Below, one piece after another: positions 56,301 to 64,000 of a DNA stretch of 64,000 bases. A model generated the notes under the pieces. The model was not told the origin of the DNA, did no database searches, and saw only the letters and a list, made by a program, of their open reading frames with translations. The position numbers were made by a program, and so were the translations under genes. The DNA comes from Meghimatium bilineatum (Eukaryota > Mollusca > Gastropoda > Stylommatophora > Philomycidae). Location: the NCBI GenBank assembly GCA_034231615.1, contig CM067316.1:64193353-64257352 (forward strand). Direction: 5' to 3'. Each line of letters begins with the position of its first letter. Position 1 is the first letter of the stretch.

Positions 56301-59300
56301 AAGATAGGACAGCCAACTCCACCACATTATCTCCTTAGCTGCCTCTTACGAAATACATGGAAGGAAAACATTGTTGCTATTCTTTGCTCTACTTTCGGGC
56401 TTCGGTAACATAAGGATGTATTACTTCTGCCTTCATTCTCATGCTCAATGTTGTGGTGGCGTATCACAGCTAAGCTGTACTCACATACAACTTCGTCAAC
56501 TATACAGTGTGCTGTACTAACATACAAATTCGTCAACTATACAGTGTGCTGTACTCACATACAACTTAGTAAACTATCCAGTGTGCTGTACTCACATACA
56601 ACTTAGTAAACTATCCAGTGTACTGTACTCACATACAACTTAGTAAACTATCCAGTGTGCTGTACTCACATACAACTTAGTAAACTATCCAGTGTGCTGT
56701 ACTCACATACAACTTCGTCAACTATCCAGTATACTGTACTCACAAACATTTTAGTCAACTATACAGTGTACTGTACTCACAAACAACTTAATCAACTATC
56801 CAGTGTACTGTACTCACAAACAACTTGGTCAACTATACAGTGTATTGTACTCACATACAATTAGTCAACTACACAGTGTACTGTACTCACATACAACTAG
56901 TCAACTATACAGTGTACTGTACTCACAAACAACTTAGTCAACTATACAGTGTACTGTACTCACATACAATTAGTCAACTATACAGTGTAAGGTACTCACA
57001 AACAACTTGGTAAACTATACAGTGTACTGTACTCACATACATGATCAACTATACAGTGTACTGTACTCACATACAACTAGTCAACTATACAGTGTGCTGT
57101 ACTCACATACAACTAGTCAACTATACAGTGTATTGTACTCACATACAACTAGTCAATTATACAGTGTACTGTACTCACATACAACTTGGTCAACTATACA
57201 GTGTACCGTACTCACAAACAACTTGGTCAACTATACAGTGTACTGTACTCACATACAACTAGTCAACTATACAGTGTACTGTACTCACATACAACTTGGT
57301 CAACTATATAGTGTACTGTACTCACAAACAACTTGGTCAACTATACAGTGTACTGTACTCACATACAACTAGTCAACTATACAGTGTACTGTACTCACAT
57401 ACAACTAGTCAACTATACAGTGTACTGTACTCACAAACAACTTGGTCAACTATCCCGTGTACTGTACTCACATACAACTTGGTCAACTATACAGTGTACT
57501 GTACTCACATACAACTAGTCAACTATACAGTGTACTGTACTCACATACAACTAGTCAACTATACAGTGTACTGTACTCACATACAACTTGGTCAACTATG
57601 GAGTGTACTGTACTCACATACAACTAGTCAACTATACAGTGTACTGTTGTCAGTTTATGTCCTTTCCTCTAATCCACGAGATTAGCATCTCACAACACAG
57701 AAGAATATGCAGTGTGTTCAATTATTACTCCTCTTTGCTCTCTATTTATATTGTATTATGATAAAACCTATTTTCCCGAAACTTCATTTTTAAGCAATAA
57801 CTTTTATTTATAGAATTGCATTTGAATAATCTTTTCTGTAACTTGTCATTGGAAACAAAATCACAAGTATGTCCCAGGTCTATGTGTTAGTATATAAAAC
57901 ATGTGTTTCTTTCTTCTGATACGTAGAGTACAGAGGCTTATCTCAAAAATGTCTACTCACTGCAGAAAACTGAAATCCAAGCAGGCCTACATATTATAAT
58001 ATACATATGATTTAGGCCCTATATATTATAAAAAAATAATGGAATTAAATATTAATATATTTTAGTGGCATCCGTTTTATAACGCACCCTTACAGAAGAG
58101 TGATAATAATGAAGAGTATTTTTACAGTGACTCAATACTAGCATTTTTAACAAAACAAGTTGGCAATTCCTATAGGAGAGTGCATTTGTACAATAGATGA
58201 AAATCTTTTCCCTTTAATCTCGATTTAAATTAATTCTGATGAATTAACAAACAAGTACCCCTATTTTATTTCTCCAGACTCATCCTACTTCTCCGAGGTC
58301 TACTCCTAACAGTTCCCCGAGATCGCGAAGTGGGCTTTCTCCAACATTTTCTGTTGCTTTGGCCAACAGAGCTGCTACATCTCCTGGTAAGTAAGCCTAT
58401 TATTCTATTTCAATATACATTATTTTCTCAGCGACGGTCTTGTCGTCAAGATTGCTAAACTTTGACTGAAGATTAGATTTGACATGTTGCACATTTGTAT
58501 GTCAGTAATCTAATCGTCTATGCATGGCCAATCACAAAATAGGGCCCAAGACCTACCAGCAGATTCAAAACACACTTTTTTACCTCAATTTTTCAACTAT
58601 TTAGGCTGTTATTAGGGACTGTCATGGCTTACCAATGCCACTCGACATTATTCAGTCTGATCACAAAACTGGCACATGACAATATTTGATGATTGGTCAC
58701 ACTTTAAAGGTAGTGCCGGCATAAAGTTGGTGTCACAAACAACAATCCATGTATGAGCAACACAAAATATAGCGACAAAAGTTAAATCAACATCACATAG
58801 CTAGTTGCACATCTACTAGTTGGGTGCTGATGTACATCCCTATGTTGGTATGTTTTTCTAGCATCTTCATTTAGACATTTGTTATTCAGGGCTGGCTGAA
58901 TCACGCTGTTGATTTAATCAGTTGGAGGCCTCCTATGATTTTCTGCCTCATTCATAGAATATTTTATGTGTAAGAAATAGTACAATGTTTCTATTCTCGA
59001 ATTTATTGATTATCTGATCAACACTCTAAAAGGATTCCTCCTGTAATTTTTTAGTATGCTAGTCTGTCAAAATAATTGTAAACTTTTTGCACAAGAGAAT
59101 TCTCTATGTTTAACTAATTTTAAACTTTTTGCACAAGAGAATTCACTGTGTCTAACTAATAAAAGTACACCTTTCTCATTCTGACCTGCAAAGTATATCT
59201 TCTTTACCCTAATCCCAGAAAGTACATCTTCCACACCCTAACTAAAAAAAGTTTTAAAAAAACAGAAGCAAAGGATAGTAACTCTGTCAGGCTTGTCATA

Positions 59301-62300
59301 AAAGATAACTTCAGATTCCTATATGTGAACTTGCTACCCCACTGCCACTGTGCCAAAGTAACCCAATTAAGAGATACTGAATTTGAATATGTTGCATGTG
59401 TCTATATATTGAAAACTACAATGCAATACATTCGATTCTCTGGATCATATCCCATCAGCTGACTCAAGTTTCAGAATGAATGCTGAACTGAATGACCCAG
59501 GTGTGTTTTCTGTGTTCTTCTAAAATAACAATAGTACTTACGTAGAACACAGATTTTTGCTGTTTCACTTGAACACAACAGACGGACTATCACTAAGATT
59601 AAGGGGTTATGAGATGTAAATATGAAAACATACGCATGACAATACACAAGACAATTTCAACCTTTTGAACCATCAGGTCTTTCTCAAGAATATATAAAAC
59701 AAACAGTGAAAACAGTAAAAACAATGTTACCACCACAGAGGCACTAGATACACTATTGACATGTAAACAATACAAAGTTCAAGGTGAAAATGATGAAGTG
59801 CCTATGTGGAAACATGCAGTCATGGAAGCGGGTTTTGTTGAAAATTTGACAGGTTATGATAACAGATATACCTATAACATATTATTACCCAATACAACAA
59901 GGATAGCAACACAATAAGGACCAAATGACACAGAATAACATGATAAGTTATATTTGTATATTTATTTTTAAGTGTAGGCCTAATGATGTTATTTGTACTC
60001 TATTTGCCAGCACCATGCACGTCGACTGAGCTTAATCTGAGTGGTCTAGGTGGAGATGTTAAACAAGCTTTCACTGGTCACACATCCTCATCTGCCGCGC
60101 TCACTCGGACATTGCGAAACGATCTTCTTATGGCAGCAGATTCTGTAACAAATGCTATGTCATCATTGGTCAAAGAGCTACACTCGGGTGAGTCTTTGTC
60201 AAACTCAATCTCTGTCCTCTCTTCTGTTAGATTTATTATTGACACATGATGAGTATTGTACAGGATAGTCTATGTATAGTCAGTCCTTGGTGCAAACGTT
60301 CTCATGCAGGTGTTCACAAGTATCTGGGTGCTCTTCGATGTGATGCTCTCGCCATGTGGGTTAAAAAGTGTCGGTGAGCACCATGGCCCATGATACATTC
60401 TCAATTTAATCTAGTTTAAAAATTAAGTTTAATAATTAAGTTGCATTGACACAAAAAAAATGGGCCAGTTGAGGAACAGTTGAGGGTGGAAGGAGAAGAT
60501 TGGACAAGAGAAAATCCTAGATTTACAACATGAAGGAGTGGTCTGGGTGTGAGTTTTCTATACTCCTCCAAATGGCATAGGATAGAGATATTTGGGCTTT
60601 TTCGCAGATGTCTCAGGTGTGACACCCTTATGACCCTGAATGTCATCTGATGACATTAATTGCCATTTAGTAGACTGATATTGTCACCTGATGACATCCA
60701 TTGTTGTTTAGTAGATTGATATTGTCATCTGATGACATTCATTGCTATTTGTAGATAGGTGTTGTTATCTGATGAAATTCATTGTCATTTAGTAGATTGG
60801 TGCTGTCATCTGATGAAATGTCATTTAGTAGATTGGTGTTATTATCTGATGACATTCATTGCCATTTTGTAGATTGGTGTTGACATCTGATGACATTCAG
60901 TGTTAGTAGATCGATTTTGTCATCTGATGACATTCAGTGTCATATGATGACACCAACAATGCTATATAAACAACAATGCTATACCAACATTGCTATATAA
61001 ATTTTGAGAACACTAATAGAGAGGTAAAAACAGATCTGTATCTCTGTTTTATAGACTACACGAAAGCATTTGATAAAGTTAAACATATTGAAGTTATACA
61101 CATGCTAGAGAATTTGAACATCACCAGTGACGATTTAAGAATCATCAAGAACATGTACTGGCAACAAACAGCAGCAATAAGAGTAGGAAATAAATTTGGC
61201 CTTTTTCAACCAATAAAACAAGGATTCAGACAGGGATGTGTACTTTCACCTGTTCTCTTTATACAGTGAAAACATAATGCGTCCAATAGTAGATATTCCA
61301 GGAATATCAGTGGGAGGACATAACATAAATAATTTAAGATATTCGGATCACACTGATTGCTAAGAGTGAGGAAAACCTTCAAGAATTAATTAATGTAGTA
61401 GTGGCAAAAAGTAAAGTGAAAGGCATTTTCCTAAATATCAAGAAAACAGAAGTAATGGTTATTTCAAAGAAACAAATACCACAGCTTGCAAGATCAAAGT
61501 GAATAATATAGTATTAAAACAGGTCCACCAATTGAAATATTTAGGTACAACAATTACAGCAGATGGAAGACGCTCAACATAAATAAGAAGTAGAATAGGG
61601 CAGGCAAAAACAACATTCAGAAAAATGAAAAATATACTGTGTAATATGATCTTGTCATTAGAGGTAAGGAAGAAAGTTCTGCAGTGCCATATAGCTCCTA
61701 TACTAACACATGGTTGTGAGTCTTGAACAATAGACAAACAGGAAAGTGGAAAATTAGAGGCAGCGGAGATGTAGTTCTACAGAAGAATGCTAAGAATACC
61801 ATGGATTGCCAGGAAAACTAATGTGGAGGTGTTAAAAGAGTCAAATGCGAGATAGAGCTTAATCAATAATATAAGAAAAAGACAATCTTCATTTTTTTGG
61901 GCCACTTTATGAGACAAGGAGGTTTGGAGAACATAGTCACAACAGGCAAGATTGAAGGCAATAGAGACAGAGTGCGACAACTTGAGAAAATATTAGACAG
62001 TTTAACAACCTGGCACAGCAGCGAAACAACAACAATCCTGATACATAATACTGGAGATAGAGTGCTGTGGAGAACCATGAATGTCTACGTCAGCCGACAT
62101 GGCACCTGATGGGTGACCTGAGGGGATTTTGCTGTTTTATCATTTTATTATTTTCCAATTCTAGTTAATTTGATTTTGTTATAATTTTTTCCTTGTTTTT
62201 ATCCTGCAAAGCAAACTCTGGACTGACTTCTCAAAATTATAAAATATATGCAAAATGTGCAAAAACATATTTTTGATTTAAAAAACCACAATGATTTAGA

Positions 62301-63054
62301 AAAATTATTCATGGAAAGCAATTTTCCAGGTAAGAGAACAAGAGACAAACCAAAACTTTGATGGACACAGAATATCAAAGCCTTCAGAACATGATACTGG
62401 ACGAAGCTGGACAGCTTGCATAGAACCGAGAGGCTTACAGAATGTCAGTGAGGACAATGTTTTGTAAAGAACACTTCACACAAATAGATAGAAATGATTA
62501 ATTTCTGAGATAGATTTGAAAAGAAAGCTTACTTTGTCAAAAGTCCACACATGACATTCTGGTCAAGAGTCCACACATGACATTCTGGTCAAGAGTCCAC
62601 ACATGACATTCTGGTCAAGAGTCCACACATGACATTCTGGTCAAGAGTCCACACATGACATTCTGGTCAAGAGTCCACACATGACATTCTGGTCAAGAGT
62701 CCACACATGACATTCAGTTCAAGAGTCCACACATGACATTCTGGTCAAGAGTCCACACATGACATTCTTGTCAAGAGTCCACACATGACATTCTGGTCAA
62801 GAGTCCACACATGACATTCTGGTCAAGAGTCCACACATGACATCCTGGATGTCTTTTTGGATAGAATCCAGATATATTTTTCAGATGTTTACAAATTTCC
62901 CAAGAAAAAAAAAATAATCAATTTGAGAAAAAAAATGTTGATCTTTAGTAAATTGTGTTAAATGAGAGTTTATAAATAAAATAATAACTTTTACGATGCA
63001 CAGATGAAGGTAGCGAGGCTGATGAAGATGAACAGCTGCAAGATAAACTCAGCG
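50309..63054 (+). CDS. DTNA/DTNB: Dystrobrevin, C-terminal half, five exons, 3' end outside window
   Basis: Dystrobrevin is a cytoplasmic member of the dystrophin-associated complex. Its tandem coiled coil pairs with the homologous coiled coil of dystrophin/utrophin at the membrane. The spliced sequence (86+211+109+177+51 nt, about 211 codons) reads in one frame with phases 0/2, 2/0, 0/1, 1/1, 1/1. It contains helix 1 ([24 protein letters not shown]), helix 2 ([35 protein letters not shown]), a Ser/Pro linker ([14 protein letters not shown]) and the conserved block [23 protein letters not shown]. These blocks match vertebrate dystrobrevins, not dystrophin, whose second helix differs. The introns are 1.7, 6.0, 1.6 and 2.8 kb. 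The exons for the EF-hand-like region and ZZ finger, and the final C-terminal exons, were not found, so it is partial at both ends. Nothing suggests it is broken. Confidence 0.95.
50395..52104 (+). other. Dystrobrevin intron a-b
   Basis: It holds a 12-bp repeat (CCCTTCAATCAT, about 50478-50550), a dispersed fragment with TGGTTGGTCTTGGCTATTTT and GGTGACTCCAAGTATATAAA (about 50690-50850), a two-copy AGAACACACAC repeat (51150-51215), a decoy-like copy of the exon b donor (51484-51502) and tetranucleotide microsatellites. 50860-51140 and 51220-51480 show nothing. Confidence 0.8.
51698..51845. repeat. (ACAT)n then (GATA)n microsatellite
   Basis: About 28 uninterrupted ACAT units (51698-51811), then ATAG/GATA units to about 51844. 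Confidence 0.98.
52105..52315 (+). CDS. DTNA/DTNB: Dystrobrevin exon b (both coiled-coil helices)
   Basis: The acceptor is TTTAAAACTCAG and the donor AAA|GTATGT. The first G completes the Arg codon of exon a. It encodes [20 protein letters not shown], a short linker, [20 protein letters not shown] and [24 protein letters not shown]. Leucines at heptad positions run through both helices. This is the best-conserved exon here and alone identifies the family. Confidence 0.97.
52470..52790. repeat. 37-bp tandem repeat, about 8 copies (array 1)
   Basis: ACTATACAGTGTACTGTACT then CAAATACTACTTGATTA, nearly identical units. The last unit (CACATACAACTAGTCAACTA TCC) has the form used in array 2 at 56478-57648. 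Confidence 0.97.
52791..52950. repeat. Array flank duplicated at 57646-57795 (copy 1)
   Basis: CAGTTTATGTCCTTTCCTCT, ATCCACGAGATTAGCATCTC ACAACAC and TATTATGATAAAACCTATTT TCCCGAAACTTCATTTTTAA G occur in the same order and orientation after array 2. Confidence 0.95.
53305..53405. mobile_element. Short dispersed repeat fragment
   Basis: GGTTGGCCGTGGCTATTTTT GCATGCGACTCCAAGTAAGT AAATAGCGACCAATC parallels 50720-50790 and the 6360-6480 fragment. A small non-autonomous element is likely. Around it (53020-53300) is a 46-bp duplication with CTTACTTTGACGCCAGCGG twice. Confidence 0.5.
53948..54421 (+). mobile_element. hAT transposon remnant, 474 bp, with 8-bp target duplication
   Basis: The left end TTAGCGTCGGCAACCTATGG and the reverse complement of the right end CAGGTACCGGCAACCTTTTG resemble the CAGGGGTCGGCAACC termini of many animal hAT elements. 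The flanks CAATAGGG (53940-53947) and CTATAGGG (54422-54429) agree at 7 of 8 bases, the size expected for hAT. It keeps the end of a transposase frame and is internally deleted. Confidence 0.85.
54058..54193 (+). pseudogene. C-terminal tail of a hAT transposase
   Basis: One frame reads [15 protein letters not shown], a stop, [20 protein letters not shown] and TMQGQGSH before TAA. The LNPQR.HLT.EH.E.CVKL..T.Y pattern with a short basic tail ending in QGSH is typical of the extreme end of hAT transposases with a BED finger. The catalytic domain and dimerisation domain are gone, and a stop interrupts even this tail. Confidence 0.75.
54756..55705 (+). other. Intronic sequence, no feature
   Basis: Part of the dystrobrevin b-c intron. 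CATCATCATCATGTGTCAAG AGCTACCTGCTCACAGC duplicates the R1 end once (54735-54790). A C run lies near 55642. Otherwise nothing. Confidence 0.5.
55710..55995 (-). pseudogene. RNase H fragment of a retroelement, antisense
   Basis: The minus strand reads [25 protein letters not shown], the signature of a retroelement-type RNase H (xYCPGHAGVxGNExAD.LA, with the late histidine and aspartate). After two stops and a shift come [11 protein letters not shown] and [11 protein letters not shown]. It lacks the rest of the domain and is clearly a relic. Confidence 0.75.
56040..56410 (+). mobile_element. Module M2 with tail; small repeat in front
   Basis: TAACTCCTGCAGATTAGCGG GATGTAGT, TGCTTTGTGTCATGGTTCAT and GACACATCCGATTTCAGCAG, then GGACAGCCAACTCCACCACA and TTGCTATTCTTTGCTCTACT. 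It aligns along its length with 1545-1805. Before it, GAGTCTATTAGAATCACT and GAGAATCACTG are duplicated (56025-56165). Confidence 0.7.
56478..57645. repeat. 37-bp tandem repeat, about 32 copies (array 2)
   Basis: AACTATACAGTGTACTGTAC then TCACATACAACTAGTC or ACAACTTGGTC, AACTTAGTA and similar. 37 bp with 36- and 38-bp forms. Many overlapping Tyr/Thr/Ser-rich + frames come from it and carry no domain. Confidence 0.97.
57646..57795. repeat. Array flank duplicated from/to 52791-52950 (copy 2)
   Basis: Same 150 bp in the same orientation with a few substitutions (GGAAGAAGATGCAGTGCG becomes AGAAGAATATGCAGTGTG). Confidence 0.95.
57796..58277 (+). other. End of intron b-c, no other feature
   Basis: AT-rich. 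It closes with a T-rich stretch and the acceptor TTTCTCCAG. Confidence 0.6.
58278..58386 (+). CDS. DTNA/DTNB: Dystrobrevin exon c (Ser/Pro linker)
   Basis: The acceptor is ATTTCTCCAG and the donor CCTG|GTAAGT. It encodes [20 protein letters not shown] then [16 protein letters not shown]. In vertebrate dystrobrevins the same position carries a Ser/Pro/Arg-rich linker of low conservation after MKLLK. Several SP and TP sites suggest a disordered, phosphorylatable linker, which is inference. Confidence 0.9.
58387..60010 (+). other. Dystrobrevin intron c-d, no clear element
   Basis: A 60-bp duplication (AACTTTTTGCACAAGAGAATTC twice, about 59080-59160) and a worn AGTACATCTTC.ACACCCTAA repeat (59165-59250) are the only structures. 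58490-58620 resembles the small dispersed repeat near 51585-51640 (GACCAATCGCAAAATA). Confidence 0.55.
60011..60187 (+). CDS. DTNA/DTNB: Dystrobrevin exon d (conserved C-terminal block)
   Basis: The acceptor is TATTTGCCAG and the donor TCGG|GTGAGT. After completing an Ala codon it reads [33 protein letters not shown] and [25 protein letters not shown]. The GVGGDVQEAF and [23 protein letters not shown] stretches of vertebrate dystrobrevins are matched nearly residue for residue. Confidence 0.96.
60630..60955. repeat. Worn repeat of about 41 bp (CATCTGATGACATTCATTG)
   Basis: GTCATCTGATGACATTCATT G plus CCATTTAGTAGATTGGTGTT recurs about eight times with length changes. Confidence 0.92.
60965..62120 (+). 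pseudogene. LINE family A reverse transcriptase relic in sense orientation
   Basis: The open part (to 61269) reads [20 protein letters not shown] (RT motif A with Asp) and [12 protein letters not shown] (motif B). After a frameshift come [28 protein letters not shown] (motif C: the YADD box is YSDH, so catalytic residues are lost) and [20 protein letters not shown], then [56 protein letters not shown] and a tail to about 62110. The 5' half (endonuclease, RT start) is missing. A 5'-truncated, dead copy in the dystrobrevin intron. Confidence 0.9.
62538..62848. repeat. 26-bp tandem repeat, 12 copies
   Basis: CAAGAGTCCACACATGACAT TCTGGT at a strict 26 bp (62581, 62607 and onwards), with two single-base variants. 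Confidence 0.98.
63004..63054 (+). CDS. DTNA/DTNB: Dystrobrevin exon e (short acidic exon)
   Basis: The acceptor is ATGCACAG and the donor AGCG|GTGAGT. Phase 1 at both ends, so it could be skipped without a frame change. It encodes [17 protein letters not shown] with the split Gly/Asp codons. Acidic sequence also follows KEL in vertebrate dystrobrevins (SEVGSETES), so the position fits, but identity relies mostly on phase, splice sites and order. Confidence 0.8.
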
Positions 63055-63269
63055 GTGAGTAATAATCATCTCTTGTTTTTCTGTTGAAATCTTCAAAATG
63101 TCTCGGCCATGTTTCTCAATATTTGTTCTTAATCTTTAATGCATATTAGTTTTCTAAATTAAATTTTTTTTCTCTCCAGGTCTTCCTTTATCAGTAATTA
63201 TCTTCCACATTTTTAAATTACATTATTAGTTATTTATAAATGTTCATTAACATTTTTCTTTTTCTCAGT
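63055..63269 (+). other. Start of the last visible dystrobrevin intron
   Basis: T-rich; nothing recognised. A TTTTCTCTCCAG acceptor-like site at 63180 is followed by GTCTTCCTTTATCAGTAATT, which soon reaches stops, so I do not call an exon there. Confidence 0.6.
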
Positions 63270-63693
63270 TTTTCTTCTTTGTTATCGTATCTTATCATCT
63301 TCTTTGTTATCATATCTTATCATCTTCTTTGTTATTGTATCTTATATCTTCTTTGTTATCATATCTTATCATCTTCTTTGTTATCATATCTTATCATCTT
63401 CTTTGTTATTGTATCTTATATCTTCATAGTTATTGTATCTTATATCTTCATAGTTATTGTATCTTATATCTTCATAGTTATTGTATCTTATCATCTTCTT
63501 TGTTATCATATCTTATCATCTTCTTTGTTATTGTATCTTATATCTTCATAGTTATTGTATCTTATCATCTTCTTTGTTATCATATCTTATCATCTTCTTT
63601 GTTATCATATCTTATCATCTTCTTTGTTATTGTATCTTATATCTTCATAGTTATTGTATCTTATATCTTCATAGTTATTGTATCTTATCATCT
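63270..63693. repeat. 25-bp tandem repeat, about 17 copies
   Basis: TCTTTGTTATCATATCTTAT CATCT at 25 bp, interleaved with TCATAGTTATTGTATCTTATA variants. The hydrophobic 150-codon + frame has a 25-residue period, so it is a phase-cycling artefact. Confidence 0.97.
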
Positions 63694-63699
63694 TCTTTA

Positions 63700-63955
63700 T
63701 CTGCATTCATTCTCAAACTCCTGCATATTAGCAGGCGGTAGTCTGAAGAAGGGAATGCATTGCATCATGGTTATAACATGGCTGCGATAACTACGCATTT
63801 GGCCTGACATCTCAGACTTCAGAATTGCTTATGAATTGCTGTGAACCTTTATGGCATTGGACACCCCAAAAACCTTCTTTGCCGCTCGCTTACTTACGAG
63901 TGAGTAGCAGGTCACAGTGTTGCTATTCTTTGCTCCCCTTTCAGCCCCCACAACA
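63700..63955 (+). mobile_element. Module M2 with tail
   Basis: GCATTCATTCTCAAACTCCT GCATATTAGCAGGCGGTAGT C, GCATTGCATCATGGTTATAA and GACATCTCAGACTTCAG, then GTGTTGCTATTCTTTGCTCC CCTTTCAGCCCC. It parallels 1545-1805 and abuts the 25-bp array. Confidence 0.75.
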
Positions 63956-64000
63956 CACAGTGTATCTATTATTTGTGATATCCTTATGACATGTATGTTG

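Larger units (their letters stand above)
60188..63003 (+). other. Dystrobrevin intron d-e, repeat-filled
   Basis: It contains the worn 41-bp repeat, a sense LINE relic and a 26-bp array. 60250-60630 and 62130-62530 show nothing recognisable apart from a possible antisense LINE scrap (62340-62460, GAGAACAAGAGACAAACCAA). It closes at acceptor TTTTACGATGCACAG. Confidence 0.7.

Noticed and set aside
56655-57685. Several Tyr/Thr/Ser-rich frames of 60-130 codons
   Set aside because: All lie in the 37-bp intronic satellite and overlap one another in different phases.
60640-60955. Tandem hammerhead ribozymes from the repeated CTGATGA in the 41-bp array
   Set aside because: CTGATGA recurs but a GAAA box at the right distance with pairing stems is missing in all units.
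63168-63240. A further dystrobrevin exon after the TTTTCTCTCCAG acceptor at 63180
   Set aside because: In the phase required by exon e the sequence does not match the expected dystrobrevin tail and no donor follows before stops.
63240-63790. Hydrophobic 153-codon frame resembling a multi-pass membrane protein
   Set aside because: It comes from the 25-bp CTT/TAT-rich array and shows a 25-residue period; there is no start context or splice link to dystrobrevin.

Overview
This is eukaryotic animal DNA: one recognisable nuclear gene, split by GT-AG introns, in AT-rich sequence crowded with minisatellites, microsatellites and dead transposons. The gene marks it as a bilaterian. The mix of LINE families, inverted-repeat modules and many satellites makes me favour a mollusc, perhaps a heterobranch gastropod, but that guess rests on general impression and not on any decisive sequence. 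I see no bacterial operon, CRISPR array, rRNA or tRNA gene.

The gene is the C-terminal part of a dystrobrevin (homologue of vertebrate DTNA/DTNB), on the + strand from 50309 to beyond the right edge. Five exons (50309-50394, 52105-52315, 58278-58386, 60011-60187, 63004-63054) join in one reading frame with compatible phases and consensus splice sites. They cover the two coiled-coil helices that bind dystrophin/utrophin-type proteins and the conserved tail after them. Upstream dystrobrevin exons (EF-hand-like region, ZZ finger) and the last exons were not found in the window. The introns carry satellites, a sense-oriented dead LINE, a hAT remnant and other repeats.

The first 50 kb has no gene I can name. 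From left to right it holds: short-unit tandem arrays (0.5-1.3, 5.6-9.6 kb); LINE fragments of at least four families, all broken (2.9, 10.7-12.8, 14.6-16.1, 21.1, 26.6, 30.6, 35.7, 42.1, 43.6-44.9, 47.3 kb); about 150-bp modules that recur in inverted pairs (1.3-2.0, 14.3/15.3, 17.9-18.3, 20.0-20.5, 30.5-31.0 kb); a 1.3-kb element that split a 38-bp array with a clean TA duplication (23.1-24.4 kb); a 73-bp satellite with block structure (28.5-30.0 kb); a GC-richer block between ATT tracts (31.4-32.8 kb); a 34-bp satellite of about 50 copies (40.4-42.1 kb); and a purine tract of almost 1 kb ending just before the first dystrobrevin exon (49.3-50.2 kb). Two possible coding pieces of unknown identity lie at 39041-39131 (+) and 39647-40145 (-).

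The strongest observations are structural: the TA-flanked element inside a minisatellite, the phase-locked 18-bp deletions in the 73-bp satellite, a satellite-plus-flank duplicated in two dystrobrevin introns, a hAT remnant with an 8-bp target duplication nested in another repeat, and minisatellites that repeatedly arise inside LINE bodies. I found no convincing new multi-gene system.
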